Shown: positions 44,595-54,025 of the stretch, one piece after another
How the letters are laid out: each line of letters starts with the position of its first letter
Numbering within the stretch: position 1 is the stretch's first letter
Source of the DNA: Pseudomonas fluorescens
GTDB lineage: Bacteria > Pseudomonadota > Gammaproteobacteria > Pseudomonadales > Pseudomonadaceae
Direction of reading: 5' to 3'
Assembly: GCF_000730425.1 (NCBI RefSeq)
Contig: NZ_CP008896.1
Location: 5,394,001-5,458,000, forward strand
DNA: 64,000 nt
Notes under the pieces: generated by a model
The model's input: only the letters and a program-made list of their open reading frames with translations
Databases searched by the model: none
Told to the model about the DNA's origin: nothing
Program-made: the position numbers and the translations under genes

Positions 44595-45287
44595 ATGACT
44601 TCCGACGACCGTATCAAACTCGAACCGAGCTGGAAACACGCCCTGCGCGAGGAGTTCGAGCAGCCGTACATGACTGAACTGCGCGAGTTCCTGCGCCAGG
44701 AGCATGCGGCGGGCAAGGAAATCTACCCGCCGGGGCCGCTGATCTTCAATGCGCTCAACTCCACGCCGCTGGACAAGGTCAAGGTGGTGATCCTCGGCCA
44801 GGACCCGTACCACGGCCCGGGCCAGGCCCATGGCCTGTGCTTCTCGGTGCAACCGGGCGTGCCGACACCGCCGTCGCTGGTCAATATCTATAAAGAACTC
44901 AAGCGCGACCTCAACATCGACATCCCCAGCCACGGCTGCCTGCAAAGCTGGGCCGACCAGGGCGTGTTGCTGCTCAACACCACCATGACCGTGGAGCGTG
45001 CGAATGCCAATGCTCATGCGGGCAAGGGCTGGCAGTTCTTTACCGATAGGATTATCGAGGTGGTCAGCCAGCACCAACCGCACCTGGTGTTCCTGCTGTG
45101 GGGCGCCCATGCCCAGGGCAAGCAGAAGCTGATCGATGCGACCAAACATTTGGTACTGACTTCGGTGCACCCGTCGCCGTTGTCGGCGTATCGCGGGTTC
45201 TTGGGCTGCGGGCATTTCAGCCGCACCAACAAGTTTCTTGAGCAAAATGGCGAGATGCCGATCGAGTGGCGGTTACCGCCGATCTAA
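44595..45287 (+). CDS. ung: Uracil-DNA glycosylase
   Basis: A 230-residue family 1 uracil-DNA glycosylase. The water-activating motif [18 protein letters not shown] has Asp70, and the leucine-loop [11 protein letters not shown] has His192. It removes uracil from DNA at the start of base-excision repair. The ribosome site is weak and a five-codon open frame ATGATGTTTTTCTGA overlaps the start, which may lower initiation. A REP pair follows. Confidence 0.96.
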   Translation: MTSDDRIKLEPSWKHALREEFEQPYMTELREFLRQEHAAGKEIYPPGPLIFNALNSTPLDKVKVVILGQDPYHGPGQAHGLCFSVQPGVPTPPSLVNIYKELKRDLNIDIPSHGCLQSWADQGVLLLNTTMTVERANANAHAGKGWQFFTDRIIEVVSQHQPHLVFLLWGAHAQGKQKLIDATKHLVLTSVHPSPLSAYRGFLGCGHFSRTNKFLEQNGEMPIEWRLPPI

Positions 45288-45300
45288 GGCTCAACACACG

Positions 45301-45388
45301 GTAGGAGCTGGCTTGCCTGCGATGACTGACTGTCCGCTGACATCTCTGTTGACTGACACCCCGCTATCGCAGGCAAGCCAGCTCCTAC
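45301..45388. repeat. REP inverted pair (GGAGCTGGCTTGCCTGCGAT type)
   Basis: Inverted copies of GTAGGAGCTGGCTTGCCTGCGAT with a spacer of about 40 bases, between the convergent ung and AbrB-like genes. Probably the transcription stop for both. Confidence 0.85.
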
Positions 45389-45390
45389 AG

Positions 45391-46428
45391 TTAGACCGTG
45401 TCCGGCTGGCGGTTCCAGTGGCGGAATAATGGCTCTGCCAGAAACAGCACGAACAGCAGCCGCATCACCTGCATCGCCGTCACCAACGGCACGGACAGTT
45501 GCAGGGTCTCAGCCGTCAGGCTCATCTCCGCAATCCCACCGGGCATCATGCCCAACGTCAGCGAGCGTAGATCCAGCTGCGTCAACGCACTCAAGCCCAC
45601 CGCCGCCAGCGTGGCGATCAGCATGGTCAGCAGCGTGCCAATCACGGTGCGCCCCATGAACGATGGCGCCCGGCGAAAAAACTGCCGGTTGAAGTGGCAA
45701 CCCAGGCCGCTGCCGATCAACCATTGGCCGATCTGGCTGCCGCCGTCGGGCAGGCCGATGTGCAGGTCCCAGGTGATGCTGGCGATGGCGCTGACCAGCA
45801 ACGGCCCGAACAGCCAGGGGTTGGGTTGGCGCAGGCGCTGCCAGCCCCAGGCGACCAAGGCACCGATGGGAAACAGCAGGGCCAGCCACGCCCAATTCAC
45901 GGGCGCCGGGTGAAACTGCGGCGCGCCGCCTCCCAGCAAATACTTGAAGATCGCCGGTACGCACAGCACCACCAGCAACACCCGCAGACTCTGGCCGGCG
46001 GCCACGCGACTGAGCACCGCACCATTGCGCGCGCCCAGGTTGACCATCTCCCCGGAGCCTCCCGGCATGCTCGAGAAAAACGCGGTGGCGCGGTCTTCAC
46101 CGCTGCGGCGCATCAACCACACCCCGACGATGCTCGACAGGCTGGTGACCAGGGCACCGAAGAAGATCAGGCCGAAGTGGCTCATCACCTGCTCGATCAC
46201 CACCGGGGTGAAGTGCAGGCCGATGCCGATACCCACCACCCACTGGCCGCATTTGCGCCCGCCGGGAATCTCGGCCAACTGCCAAGGCGTCAGGCAGCGC
46301 ACCAGGATAATCGCCAGCAACGAACCGACCATATACGGCAAAGGCCAGCCGACGAGGCTGGCCAGGTAACCGCCGGCCAGGCCGACCAGCGGTGTTGCCC
46401 ACCAGTGTCTGAGGGTGACCTCAGACAT
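45391..46428 (-). CDS. AbrB family membrane protein
   Basis: A 345-residue integral membrane protein of the AbrB duplication family (also called ammonia monooxygenase-like): two repeats of about five helices each, with GGRKCGQWVVGIGIGLHFTP and SSMPGGSGEMVNLGARNGA in the first, and LTLGMMPGGIAEMSL in the second. The function of the family is not established; transport is likely. Its start overlaps the end of tctA by 8 bases, so it belongs to the same operon. Confidence 0.82.
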   Translation of the reverse strand: MSEVTLRHWWATPLVGLAGGYLASLVGWPLPYMVGSLLAIILVRCLTPWQLAEIPGGRKCGQWVVGIGIGLHFTPVVIEQVMSHFGLIFFGALVTSLSSIVGVWLMRRSGEDRATAFFSSMPGGSGEMVNLGARNGAVLSRVAAGQSLRVLLVVLCVPAIFKYLLGGGAPQFHPAPVNWAWLALLFPIGALVAWGWQRLRQPNPWLFGPLLVSAIASITWDLHIGLPDGGSQIGQWLIGSGLGCHFNRQFFRRAPSFMGRTVIGTLLTMLIATLAAVGLSALTQLDLRSLTLGMMPGGIAEMSLTAETLQLSVPLVTAMQVMRLLFVLFLAEPLFRHWNRQPDTV

Positions 46429-47935
46429 CGGCTACAGCACGACGCTGCAGGGAGCGCTTGCGCCAGATGCGCAGCAATGGCACGAGCAACATGATGACGG
46501 TCAGTACCCAGACACCGAAGGTGATCGGGCTCGACCACAGAATGTCCAGTGCACCGTTGGAAATCGACAGCGCCCGGCGCAGGTTCTGCTCCATCAAGCC
46601 GCCCAGGATAAAGCCCAGCAGCAAGGGCGACAGTGGGAAATCCAACTTGCGCAGGATATAGCCGAAGATGCCGATGCCGATCATCAGGAACAGGTCGAAG
46701 GTCGTGGCGTGGACCGCGTAGACGCCAATGGCGGTGATAATGGCGATCACCGGTACCAGCGCCCAGTTCGGCACGGCGAGGATACGGGTGAAGATACGGA
46801 TCATCGGGATGTTGAGGATGATCAGCATGACGTTGGCAATAAACAGCGAGGCGATCAGGCCCCAGACAATGTCCGGCTGCTGTTGGAACAGCAGTGGACC
46901 AGGGGTGATGTTGTACAGCGACAGGGCGCCGATCATCACCGCCGTGGTGCCTGAGCCGGGTACGCCAAGCGTCAGCATGGGCACCAGGGCACCGCAGACC
47001 GACGCGCCGATGGCCGTTTCCGGAGCGGCCAGGCCGCGCATGTCGCCTTGGCCGAACTTGCCGCTGCTGCCCGCGATACGTTTCTCGGTCATGTAGGCCA
47101 CGGCCGATGCCATGGTCGCGCCGGCACCTGGCAAGACACCGATGATGAAGCCCGATATGCCGCAACGGATGTTCACGGTCAACACCGACAAGGCTTCCTT
47201 GACGTTGAACATCATGCGCCCGGTGGCTTTCACCGCTTCCTGGCCACGGTGGGTTTTTTCCAGGAGCAGCAGGATTTCACTGATGGAGAACAGGCCCAGG
47301 ACCAGGACCACGAACTGGATGCCGTCGGTCAGGTGGATGTTGTCGCCAGTAAAGCGGTACACGCCACTGTTGGCATCGATGCCCACCGCTGACAGAAACA
47401 GGCCAATCAATGCGGCGACAAAGGTTTTCAGTGGTTTATCACCGGCCATACCGCCCAGACAGACAATCGCAAACACCATCAGGACGAAGTATTCCGCGGG
47501 GCCGAAGGCAATCGCCCATTTGGCCAGCATCGGTGCAAACAGCACCATGCCGCAGGTGGCGATAAACGCGCCGATGAACGAGCTCCAGGCCGACAGTGAC
47601 AATGCCACGCCAGCCAGGCCTTTACGGGCCATCGGATAACCGTCGAGGGTGGTCATCACGGTGGAGGCTTCGCCCGGGATGTTCAGCAGGATCGAGCTGA
47701 TCCGCCCGCCATATTCGCAGCCCAGGTACACGGCGGCGAGCAGGATCAGCGCCGACTCCGGCGGCAGTCCCAGGGCGAAGGCGATGGGGATCAACAGCGC
47801 CACGCCGTTGATCGGGCCCAGGCCCGGCAACAGGCCGACCACGGTGCCGATCAGGGTGCCGCACAGTGCGGTCACCAGGTTATAGGGACTCAGCGCGACG
47901 CCGAAACCCTGGCCCAAATAGCCAAAAGTATCCAT
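46421..47935 (-). CDS. tctA: Tripartite tricarboxylate transporter large permease TctA
   Basis: A 504-residue membrane protein with about 12 helices and the TctA signatures LLPGLGPINGVALLIPIAFAL (first repeat) and VLPGAGATMASAVAYMTEK with GVPGSGTTAVMIGAL (second). It is the channel-forming subunit of the citrate/tricarboxylate uptake system. It starts one base after tctB ends and overlaps the AbrB-like gene at its own end. Confidence 0.93.
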   Translation of the reverse strand: MDTFGYLGQGFGVALSPYNLVTALCGTLIGTVVGLLPGLGPINGVALLIPIAFALGLPPESALILLAAVYLGCEYGGRISSILLNIPGEASTVMTTLDGYPMARKGLAGVALSLSAWSSFIGAFIATCGMVLFAPMLAKWAIAFGPAEYFVLMVFAIVCLGGMAGDKPLKTFVAALIGLFLSAVGIDANSGVYRFTGDNIHLTDGIQFVVLVLGLFSISEILLLLEKTHRGQEAVKATGRMMFNVKEALSVLTVNIRCGISGFIIGVLPGAGATMASAVAYMTEKRIAGSSGKFGQGDMRGLAAPETAIGASVCGALVPMLTLGVPGSGTTAVMIGALSLYNITPGPLLFQQQPDIVWGLIASLFIANVMLIILNIPMIRIFTRILAVPNWALVPVIAIITAIGVYAVHATTFDLFLMIGIGIFGYILRKLDFPLSPLLLGFILGGLMEQNLRRALSISNGALDILWSSPITFGVWVLTVIMLLVPLLRIWRKRSLQRRAVADV

Positions 47936-47936
47936 A

Positions 47937-48395
47937 TCAGTTCTCCAGAACGTCGAGCAGACCGAGGGGCAACGGTACGTCCATGGTTTTATCGAACAGC
48001 AGATAAAGACCGACGCTCATCAAGGTGATGATCACCGCGCTAGGCAACCAGCGGCCGCCATACAGCCGTGCCATCGGAATGCCGATCAGCATGCTGCTGA
48101 GAATGAAACCCAGGGATTCGAAAGTGCCGGCAAACACCAGCAGCAAGGCTACGCAGAGACCGATCTTGATCAGGGTAGGGCGGTCCAGCGCCGGTTCATC
48201 GTCCGTATGCTTGGTAGGCTGCGGGCGAATCAGCATGTAGACCAGCGCCAGGCCCATTAGCCCGAGCAACAGCAGCGGGAAAGCCCGAGGCCCTACAGGC
48301 TCGTAGGAAAATGCCGCGTGATACGGCCAAGCCATCAGCGCCAGGCCGATACAGGCCAGCAACAGCACGGCTGCGAAAATGCGTTGTAAGAGCAT
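47937..48395 (-). CDS. tctB: Tripartite tricarboxylate transporter small permease TctB
   Basis: A 152-residue protein with four membrane segments, the TctB size and layout (ESLGFILSSMLIGIPMARLYGGR is typical). It partners TctA. The ATG at 48395 has an AGGAG ribosome site; a frame extended to 48428 is rejected. Confidence 0.88.
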   Translation of the reverse strand: MLLQRIFAAVLLLACIGLALMAWPYHAAFSYEPVGPRAFPLLLLGLMGLALVYMLIRPQPTKHTDDEPALDRPTLIKIGLCVALLLVFAGTFESLGFILSSMLIGIPMARLYGGRWLPSAVIITLMSVGLYLLFDKTMDVPLPLGLLDVLEN

Positions 48396-48455
48396 TGCAA
48401 ACTCCTGGGCCACGCCTGTTGCAAGCAAAGGCGTGGCCGCGCGACAGAGGGGCAG

Positions 48456-49439
48456 TTACTGGATCAGGCCGAACTCTTTGGCCAGCACTTTGTAGTCAGC
48501 CACCTGTTTCTTCACGTAGGTGTCCAGCTCCTGGCCAGTCATGGCGAACGGGAACAGTTCGCGCTGGTCACGCAGCTTGGCGAAGTCCTCGGAGGCCAGC
48601 AGCTTGTCGAAGGCGGCTTTCCACCAGGCGTAGTCTTCATCGCTGACCTTTGGCCCGAGGTAGAAGCCGCGCACCACTGGCCAGACGATGTCGTAGCCTT
48701 GCTCTCTGGCGGTCGGAATACCTTTCATTTCCGGCTCGTCCAGGCGGTTTTCGGCGAACACGGCCAACAGGCGCATGTCGCCGCTCTGGATGTGTGGCAT
48801 GGAGTCGGAGATGTCGGTACTGCCTACCTGAATATGACCCCCCAGCAGGGCCGTGGCGATTTCGCCGCCACCTTCGAGCGCCACGTAACGCAGGTCACGG
48901 GGGTTGATCCCGGCGGCCTTGGCGATCAGTGCGGTTTGCATCCAGTCCTGGCTGCCGACGGTGCCACCGGAACCAATCACCACTTTGCTCGGATCTTTCT
49001 TCAGTGCCTGGACCAGATCATCGAGGGTTTTGTAGGGCGAGTCGGTTTTCACGGCAATGGCCCCGTAGCTGGTGCCGACTGCGGCCAACCAGCGCACGTT
49101 GGTCTCATCAAAACGCCCGAACTTGCCCTGGGCCAGGTTCAACAGCGAACCACTGGACCAGGCCACCAGCGTACCGGCATCGGCTGGGCGCTGGGCCACG
49201 ACTGCGTTATAGGCCACCGCACCCACGCCGCCTGGCATATAGGTCACGCGCATCGGTTTGCTCAGCAGTTTCTCGTTGACCAGTGCGCTTTGCACCAGCT
49301 TGCAGGTCAGGTCAAAACCGCCGCCGGGCGAGGCTGGGGCGATGCATTCCGGGCGCTTGGGTTCGTCGGCAGCCAACAGTTGGCCGGCAAACAGCATGCA
49401 GCCGGCGGCCAGGGCAAATTTACGCAGGGGTGAGGACAT
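48456..49439 (-). CDS. tctC: Tripartite tricarboxylate transporter binding protein TctC
   Basis: A 327-residue periplasmic binding protein with a signal peptide (about residues 1-24, ending LLAA). The family feature PASPGGGFDLTCKLVQ at the first ligand loop and VIGSGGTVGSQDW at the second match TctC/BugT proteins. It delivers a tricarboxylate, probably citrate, to TctAB. The ATG at 49439 has a GGAG ribosome site. Confidence 0.92.
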   Translation of the reverse strand: MSSPLRKFALAAGCMLFAGQLLAADEPKRPECIAPASPGGGFDLTCKLVQSALVNEKLLSKPMRVTYMPGGVGAVAYNAVVAQRPADAGTLVAWSSGSLLNLAQGKFGRFDETNVRWLAAVGTSYGAIAVKTDSPYKTLDDLVQALKKDPSKVVIGSGGTVGSQDWMQTALIAKAAGINPRDLRYVALEGGGEIATALLGGHIQVGSTDISDSMPHIQSGDMRLLAVFAENRLDEPEMKGIPTAREQGYDIVWPVVRGFYLGPKVSDEDYAWWKAAFDKLLASEDFAKLRDQRELFPFAMTGQELDTYVKKQVADYKVLAKEFGLIQ

Positions 49440-49483
49440 GGGGAACTCCGTCATTGTTGTTATTGGGGATATGACTTTCAGGG

Positions 49484-50776
49484 TTACCACAGCGCGACGC
49501 TGTAACTGACCAGCACGCGCACTTCATCTGCGTCCCGGGCCGAGTAGTTGGAGCGGTAGGTGGCGTTACGCACGCGCACGGCCACGTCCTTGAACGTGCC
49601 GCTCTGCACCACGTACTTGATTTCGGTGTTGCGTTCCCATTCTTTGCCCGTGTCGCCGTTCTTGAGCTGGATATTGTCACCGGACAGGTAGCGGCTCATG
49701 AAGCTCAGGCCGGGAATCCCCAGCTTGGCAAAGTCGTAGTCGTAGCGGGCCTGCCAGGAGCGTTCTTCGGCACCGGCAAAGTCGTTGATCTGCACAAAGT
49801 TGACCAGGTAGGGGTCGCTGCCATCCACATACGGGAATGCGCTGTCGCCAGACATGTGCTGGTAGCCGGCGCTCAGTTTATGGCCATTGAGGGCGTAGCT
49901 GAAAATGCCGTTGAGGGATTTGTTATCAATTTTGCCGCCGCGCGCGCTGCCGGTGTCATCACTGATGGCCAGGCGCAGGTCGGTGGCAAAGGTGCCGGGC
50001 CCCATCGGGCGCGAGGCAACCAGGCCGAGGAAGTGTTGGCGGTATACGTCGTCGAGTTGGGCGAAGTGGTAGCTGCCGGTGACCTTCTCGGCGAACTTAT
50101 AGTCAACGCCGCCGAAGTTGAAGTGCTTGCCGGTGGCCCCGCTGAGGAAGCGACTGTTCTTGTTGTTGAGGGCGATGTCCTCGTAGTTGCTGTCGTCGCG
50201 ATCCTTGGCCTTGTCCAGGCGCCCGCCGGTGAACGTCAGGTTCTTGAATTCCTTGGAGGTCAGCAGGCCGCCGTTGAAGGTCTGCGGCAGGATACGCCCG
50301 TCGTTGGGCTTGAGGATGGGCAATTCAGGGATCAGCGCACCGATTTTCAACTCGGTGGCAGAGATTTTCACTTTGCCGGTCAGGCCCAGCTTGGAGTATT
50401 CGTCAGCGGCGCGGCCGTCATCGTGGGTCGGCAACAGGCCGCTGCCGGTGCGGTCGGGGCTGGAGTCGAGCTTGACCCCGAGCATGCCCAGCGCATCCAC
50501 GCCAAAGCCGACGGTGCCGTCGGTGTAGCCTGATTGCAGGTTGAGCATGAAGCCCTGGGCCCACTCATCGCGCTTGGATTGCTGCGCGCTGGTGCCGTCG
50601 CGAAAGTCGCGGTTGAAGTACATGTTGCGGGTTTCCAGGGTCGCGCTACTGTCTTCGAAGAAGGCAGCCTGGCTGAGCGGCGAAAAGCCGGCAAGGGCAG
50701 CGGCACTGGCGAGGGCGGTCTGGGTCAGGCGAGAAAAACGAACAGGCGGGCAGGCCTGGGGCTGTGTCGACAGCAT
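49484..50776 (-). CDS. opdH: OprD family outer-membrane porin (OpdH-like)
   Basis: A 430-residue OprD-type porin: signal peptide (to about residue 37, ending LSQAAFF), then FFEDSSATLETRNMYFNRDFRD, typical of the family, and an 18-stranded barrel ending VSYSVALW. Its place at the head of the tct genes suggests OpdH-like tricarboxylate uptake across the outer membrane. First gene of the operon opdH-tctC-tctB-tctA-abrB-like. Confidence 0.88.
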   Translation of the reverse strand: MLSTQPQACPPVRFSRLTQTALASAAALAGFSPLSQAAFFEDSSATLETRNMYFNRDFRDGTSAQQSKRDEWAQGFMLNLQSGYTDGTVGFGVDALGMLGVKLDSSPDRTGSGLLPTHDDGRAADEYSKLGLTGKVKISATELKIGALIPELPILKPNDGRILPQTFNGGLLTSKEFKNLTFTGGRLDKAKDRDDSNYEDIALNNKNSRFLSGATGKHFNFGGVDYKFAEKVTGSYHFAQLDDVYRQHFLGLVASRPMGPGTFATDLRLAISDDTGSARGGKIDNKSLNGIFSYALNGHKLSAGYQHMSGDSAFPYVDGSDPYLVNFVQINDFAGAEERSWQARYDYDFAKLGIPGLSFMSRYLSGDNIQLKNGDTGKEWERNTEIKYVVQSGTFKDVAVRVRNATYRSNYSARDADEVRVLVSYSVALW

Positions 50777-51022
50777 CGTGATGCACTCCGTTATTGTTCT
50801 TATGGGGCGAAAACGCTTCGAGGCGTTTTTCGGGCGCTATGGGTCAAATAGCTCGGAAGGTGTAACCGTCCGTTTCTGGATGCTAATGGGCGAACCTTTC
50901 ACTAACCTTTCAACGCCCTTTCAATGTTTTCGGGCTTCACAGCACAGGTGGCGGCTGTAAACTGCGCCGCGGGTTGGTAAACACAGGGCGGCATCGGCTT
51001 CCCATTAACGAGGTAAAAATCC
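50777..51022. other. Divergent regulatory region of the tct locus
   Basis: 246 bases between the porin gene and tctD. Both promoters, and probably TctD binding sites, must lie here. AT-rich patches occur near 50830-50935, with the repeated hexamer AACCTTTCA (50893-50901 and 50903-50911 region, CTTTCACTAACCTTTCAACGCCCTTTCAAT), which gives three TTTCA-type direct repeats at about 11-base spacing. Exact promoter hexamers were not assigned. Confidence 0.5.
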
Positions 51023-51694
51023 ATGCGTGTCCTGCTCGTCGAAGACCATCTGCAACTGGCCGAGAGTGTTGCCCAGGCGCTCAAGAGCACGGGGTTGACG
51101 GTGGATGTCTTGCACGATGGCGTGGCGGCGGACCTGGCCTTGAGCAGCGAGGAGTACGCGGTGGCGATCCTTGATGTGGGGTTGCCGCGTATGGATGGTT
51201 TCGAGGTGCTGGCGCGCTTGCGGGCCCGTGGGAAAAACCTGCCGGTGTTGATGCTCACCGCCCGCAGCGATGTAAAGGACCGGGTCCATGGCCTTAACCT
51301 GGGCGCCGATGACTATCTGGCCAAACCCTTTGAACTGACTGAGCTGGAGGCCAGGGTCAAGGCCCTGTTGCGCCGCAGCGTACTGGGTGGTGAACGGCAG
51401 CAGACCTGTGGCGTGCTGGTGTATGACGTGGAAACCCGGCGTTTCACTCTCGGCAATGAGTTGCTGACACTGACTTCCCGCGAACAGGCAGTGCTCGAAG
51501 CGCTGATCGCCCGCCCTGGCCGGGTCATGAGCAAGGAGCAGTTGGCGTCCCAGGTGTTTGGCTTGGATGAAGAGGCCAGCCCCGATGCCATCGAAATTTA
51601 TGTGCACCGCTTGCGCAAGAAGCTCGATGGCCAGCCGGTCGCCATTGTCACCTTCCGCGGCCTTGGCTACCTGCTGGAAGCCCGCGATGCGTAA
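51023..51694 (+). CDS. tctD: Response regulator TctD
   Basis: A 223-residue OmpR-family response regulator: receiver domain with phospho-acceptor Asp51 (AILDVGLPRMDGF) and Lys in YLAKPFE, then a winged-helix DNA-binding domain (about 125-220). It starts the divergent tctDE operon and should activate the porin/tctCBA operon on sensing tricarboxylate. It overlaps tctE by 8 bases. Confidence 0.92.
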   Translation: MRVLLVEDHLQLAESVAQALKSTGLTVDVLHDGVAADLALSSEEYAVAILDVGLPRMDGFEVLARLRARGKNLPVLMLTARSDVKDRVHGLNLGADDYLAKPFELTELEARVKALLRRSVLGGERQQTCGVLVYDVETRRFTLGNELLTLTSREQAVLEALIARPGRVMSKEQLASQVFGLDEEASPDAIEIYVHRLRKKLDGQPVAIVTFRGLGYLLEARDA

Positions 51695-53072
51695 GCACAG
51701 CAGCCTGCGCTGGCGCCTGCTGTGGAACCTGGCGTTGTTGCTGGTGGTGCTGATGCTGGCCAGCGGCTTGAGCGCCTATTGGAACGGTCGCGAGGCAGCA
51801 GACACCGCCTACGACCGCACCTTGCTGGCCTCGGCGCGGACCATCGCCGCCGGCCTGTCCCAGCGCGATGGCACTCTCAGCGCCGATGTGCCCTATGTGG
51901 CATTGGATACCTTCGCCTATGACAGTGCCGGGCGGATCTACTACCAGGTCAATGACATTCACCAGAAGCTGATCTCCGGCTACGAACACCTGCCGGGCCC
52001 GCCGCCCGGCACGCCGCGCACTGACGATTACCCGGCCCTGGCGCGTTTTTATAATGCCAATTACCAGGGCCAGAATGTGCGGGTGGTGAGCCTGCTCAAG
52101 GCGGTGTCGGAGCCGAACATGAATGGCATGGCAGAAATCCGCGTCGCAGAAACCGACGAAGCCCGCGTCAGCATGGCTCGCAGCCTGATGGCCGACACCC
52201 TGCTGCGCCTGGGAATGCTGGCGATTGGTGCTTTGCTGCTGGTGTGGTTTGCGGTGAGCGCGGCGCTGCGCCCACTGGAGCGTTTGCGCACCGCGGTGGA
52301 AGAGCGCCAGCCGGATGATCTGCGGCCGCTGCCGCTGGTTGAAGTGCAGCACGAATTCGGGCCGCTGGTACGGGCGTTAAACCACTTTACCGAACGCTTG
52401 CGTGGGCAGTTCGAGCGCCAGGCCCAGTTTATTGCCGACGCTTCCCACGAACTGCGCACCCCGCTGGCCGCACTCAAGGCTCGACTGGAGTTGGGCCTGC
52501 GCGCCGAAGAGCCGGCGATCTGGCGCAGTACCCTGGAAACGGCGGCGCAAGGCACGGATCGCTTGACGCACCTGGCCAATCAATTGCTGTCCCTGGCGCG
52601 CATCGAAAACGGCGCACGAGCGATTGCCGAAGGTGGCGCGCAGTTGCTGGACCTTAGTCAGTTGGCCCGCGAGTTGGGCATGGCCATGGCGCCTTTGGCG
52701 CATGCGCGGGGCGTGGCGCTGGCATTGGAGGCGGATGAGCCGGTGTGGTTGCGGGGCGAACCGACGTTGCTGAACGAGCTGTTGAGCAACCTGGTGGATA
52801 ACGCCCTGGCACACACGCCGTCGGGCGGCAATGTGATCCTGCGGGTCACGGCGCCGGCGGTGTTGGAAGTGGAAGATGATGGCCCGGGCATTCCCCAGGA
52901 CGAGCGGGACCGGGTGTTCGAGCGCTTCTATCGGCGCAACCAGCAGGGTGCGGGTTCAGGCCTTGGCTTGGCGATTGTCGGCGAAATCTGCCGCGCACAC
53001 CTGGCCCAGATCAGCCTGCACGACGGCGAGTTGAGAGGGCTCAAGGTGCGGGTGAGCTTTATCGCCGGCTAA
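51687..53072 (+). CDS. tctE: Sensor histidine kinase TctE
   Basis: A 461-residue sensor kinase: membrane helix (about residues 10-30), periplasmic TctE N-terminal sensor domain (about 31-170), second helix (about 172-195), HAMP, then dimerisation domain with phospho-acceptor His254 (DASHELRTPLA) and an ATPase domain (NLVDNALAHTPSGG, DDGPGIPQDERDRVFERFYR, GSGLGLAIV). Start at 51687 lies inside the tctD stop region; longer frames overlap tctD too far. It probably senses extracellular tricarboxylates. Confidence 0.92.
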   Translation: MRKHSSLRWRLLWNLALLLVVLMLASGLSAYWNGREAADTAYDRTLLASARTIAAGLSQRDGTLSADVPYVALDTFAYDSAGRIYYQVNDIHQKLISGYEHLPGPPPGTPRTDDYPALARFYNANYQGQNVRVVSLLKAVSEPNMNGMAEIRVAETDEARVSMARSLMADTLLRLGMLAIGALLLVWFAVSAALRPLERLRTAVEERQPDDLRPLPLVEVQHEFGPLVRALNHFTERLRGQFERQAQFIADASHELRTPLAALKARLELGLRAEEPAIWRSTLETAAQGTDRLTHLANQLLSLARIENGARAIAEGGAQLLDLSQLARELGMAMAPLAHARGVALALEADEPVWLRGEPTLLNELLSNLVDNALAHTPSGGNVILRVTAPAVLEVEDDGPGIPQDERDRVFERFYRRNQQGAGSGLGLAIVGEICRAHLAQISLHDGELRGLKVRVSFIAG

Positions 53073-53161
53073 ATGTGGGCGCTGGCTTGCCAGCGATGGC
53101 GGCCTGGCTGGCCTTGCGTCGGTAGCTGAGCTTGCTATCGCCCGCAAGCGGGCTCCTACAA
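53073..53161. repeat. Hybrid REP pair with mismatched arms
   Basis: The left arm TGTGGGCGCTGGCTTGCCAGCGATGG is of the CTGGCTTGCCAG class, while the right arm CTATCGCCCGCAAGCGGGCTCCTACA is of the GGGC class. The arms match only in part. Probably formed by recombination between classes. It separates tctE from the convergent HDOD gene. Confidence 0.65.
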
Positions 53162-53167
53162 GAGGCG

Positions 53168-53989
53168 TTAATAGAACATCGAGCGTGCTTCGTCCAGCTC
53201 GGTGCGCACTGCTTCATTGAGCTCGTCGAGACGCAGCTTTTTGAACGCCGGCAAGTTCGACAGCGCAGCGTTGGCCAGCGGATGGCGGGTGTTCTTGTGG
53301 CAGTACAACACGGCTATTTGCACCAGGTCGACGTAGTCCAGGCTGGCCGAATGGCGCTCAAGATTCTGGTAATGCGCCGGTACATTCACCAGCATTTCCG
53401 GGAAGTCCCAGCCCCGCAGCAGTTTGTCCCCCAGCAACGGGTGGATGCTATCGATCACGTGGTTGAGGCTGACCGGATCGGAGAGCAGTTCATAGTGATC
53501 CTCGGCATAGGTCAGGATTGGCAGCACGCCGATCTGATGGACCAGCCCGCCGAGCGCCGCCTGGTCGGGTTTGAGCTGACTGTGGTTGCGGCACAAGACA
53601 TAGCAGACACCCGCGACTTCAAGGCTGCGGCGCCAGACTTCGCGCATTTTTTGTTCGACGACATCGGAGCGGGCGTGGAATATCTGCTCCATCACCAGGC
53701 CAATCGCCAGGTTGCTGCTGTAGTTGGTGCCCAGGCGGGTGATGGCGGTGTGCAGGTCAGTCACTTCCTGGGATGCCCGCAACAGCGGGCTGTTGACGAC
53801 CTTGATCAGCCGCGCCGTCAGGGCGGTGTCGCGACTGATGACTTTGCTCAAATGGCTGATACTGACTTCTGGGTCTTCGGCGGCCTGACGAATTTTCAGG
53901 GCCACTTCCGGTAACGTGGGCAGAACCAGGTCATCGTTGTCGATGGCCATCACCAACGCCTGTTGGACTTTCTCCGCCAGTTTGTTCAT
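53168..53989 (-). CDS. HDOD domain protein
   Basis: A 273-residue protein made almost wholly of an HDOD domain (LPTLPEVALKIRQAAEDPEVSISHLSKVISRDTALTARLIKVVNSPLLR, residues about 23-70; GLVHQIGVLPIL later). HDOD proteins lack the full HD catalytic set and act as signalling scaffolds, sometimes for c-di-GMP or motility control. No enzymatic partner is fused. Role here unknown. Confidence 0.85.
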   Translation of the reverse strand: MNKLAEKVQQALVMAIDNDDLVLPTLPEVALKIRQAAEDPEVSISHLSKVISRDTALTARLIKVVNSPLLRASQEVTDLHTAITRLGTNYSSNLAIGLVMEQIFHARSDVVEQKMREVWRRSLEVAGVCYVLCRNHSQLKPDQAALGGLVHQIGVLPILTYAEDHYELLSDPVSLNHVIDSIHPLLGDKLLRGWDFPEMLVNVPAHYQNLERHSASLDYVDLVQIAVLYCHKNTRHPLANAALSNLPAFKKLRLDELNEAVRTELDEARSMFY

Positions 53990-54025
53990 TCATGCTCTCT
54001 AGGGTGCTGCACAAGGGTGTGGCGA

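Noticed and set aside
44581..44595. Five-codon leader frame overlapping the ung start
   Set aside because: Too short to call a leader peptide; may be chance in an AT-rich stretch.
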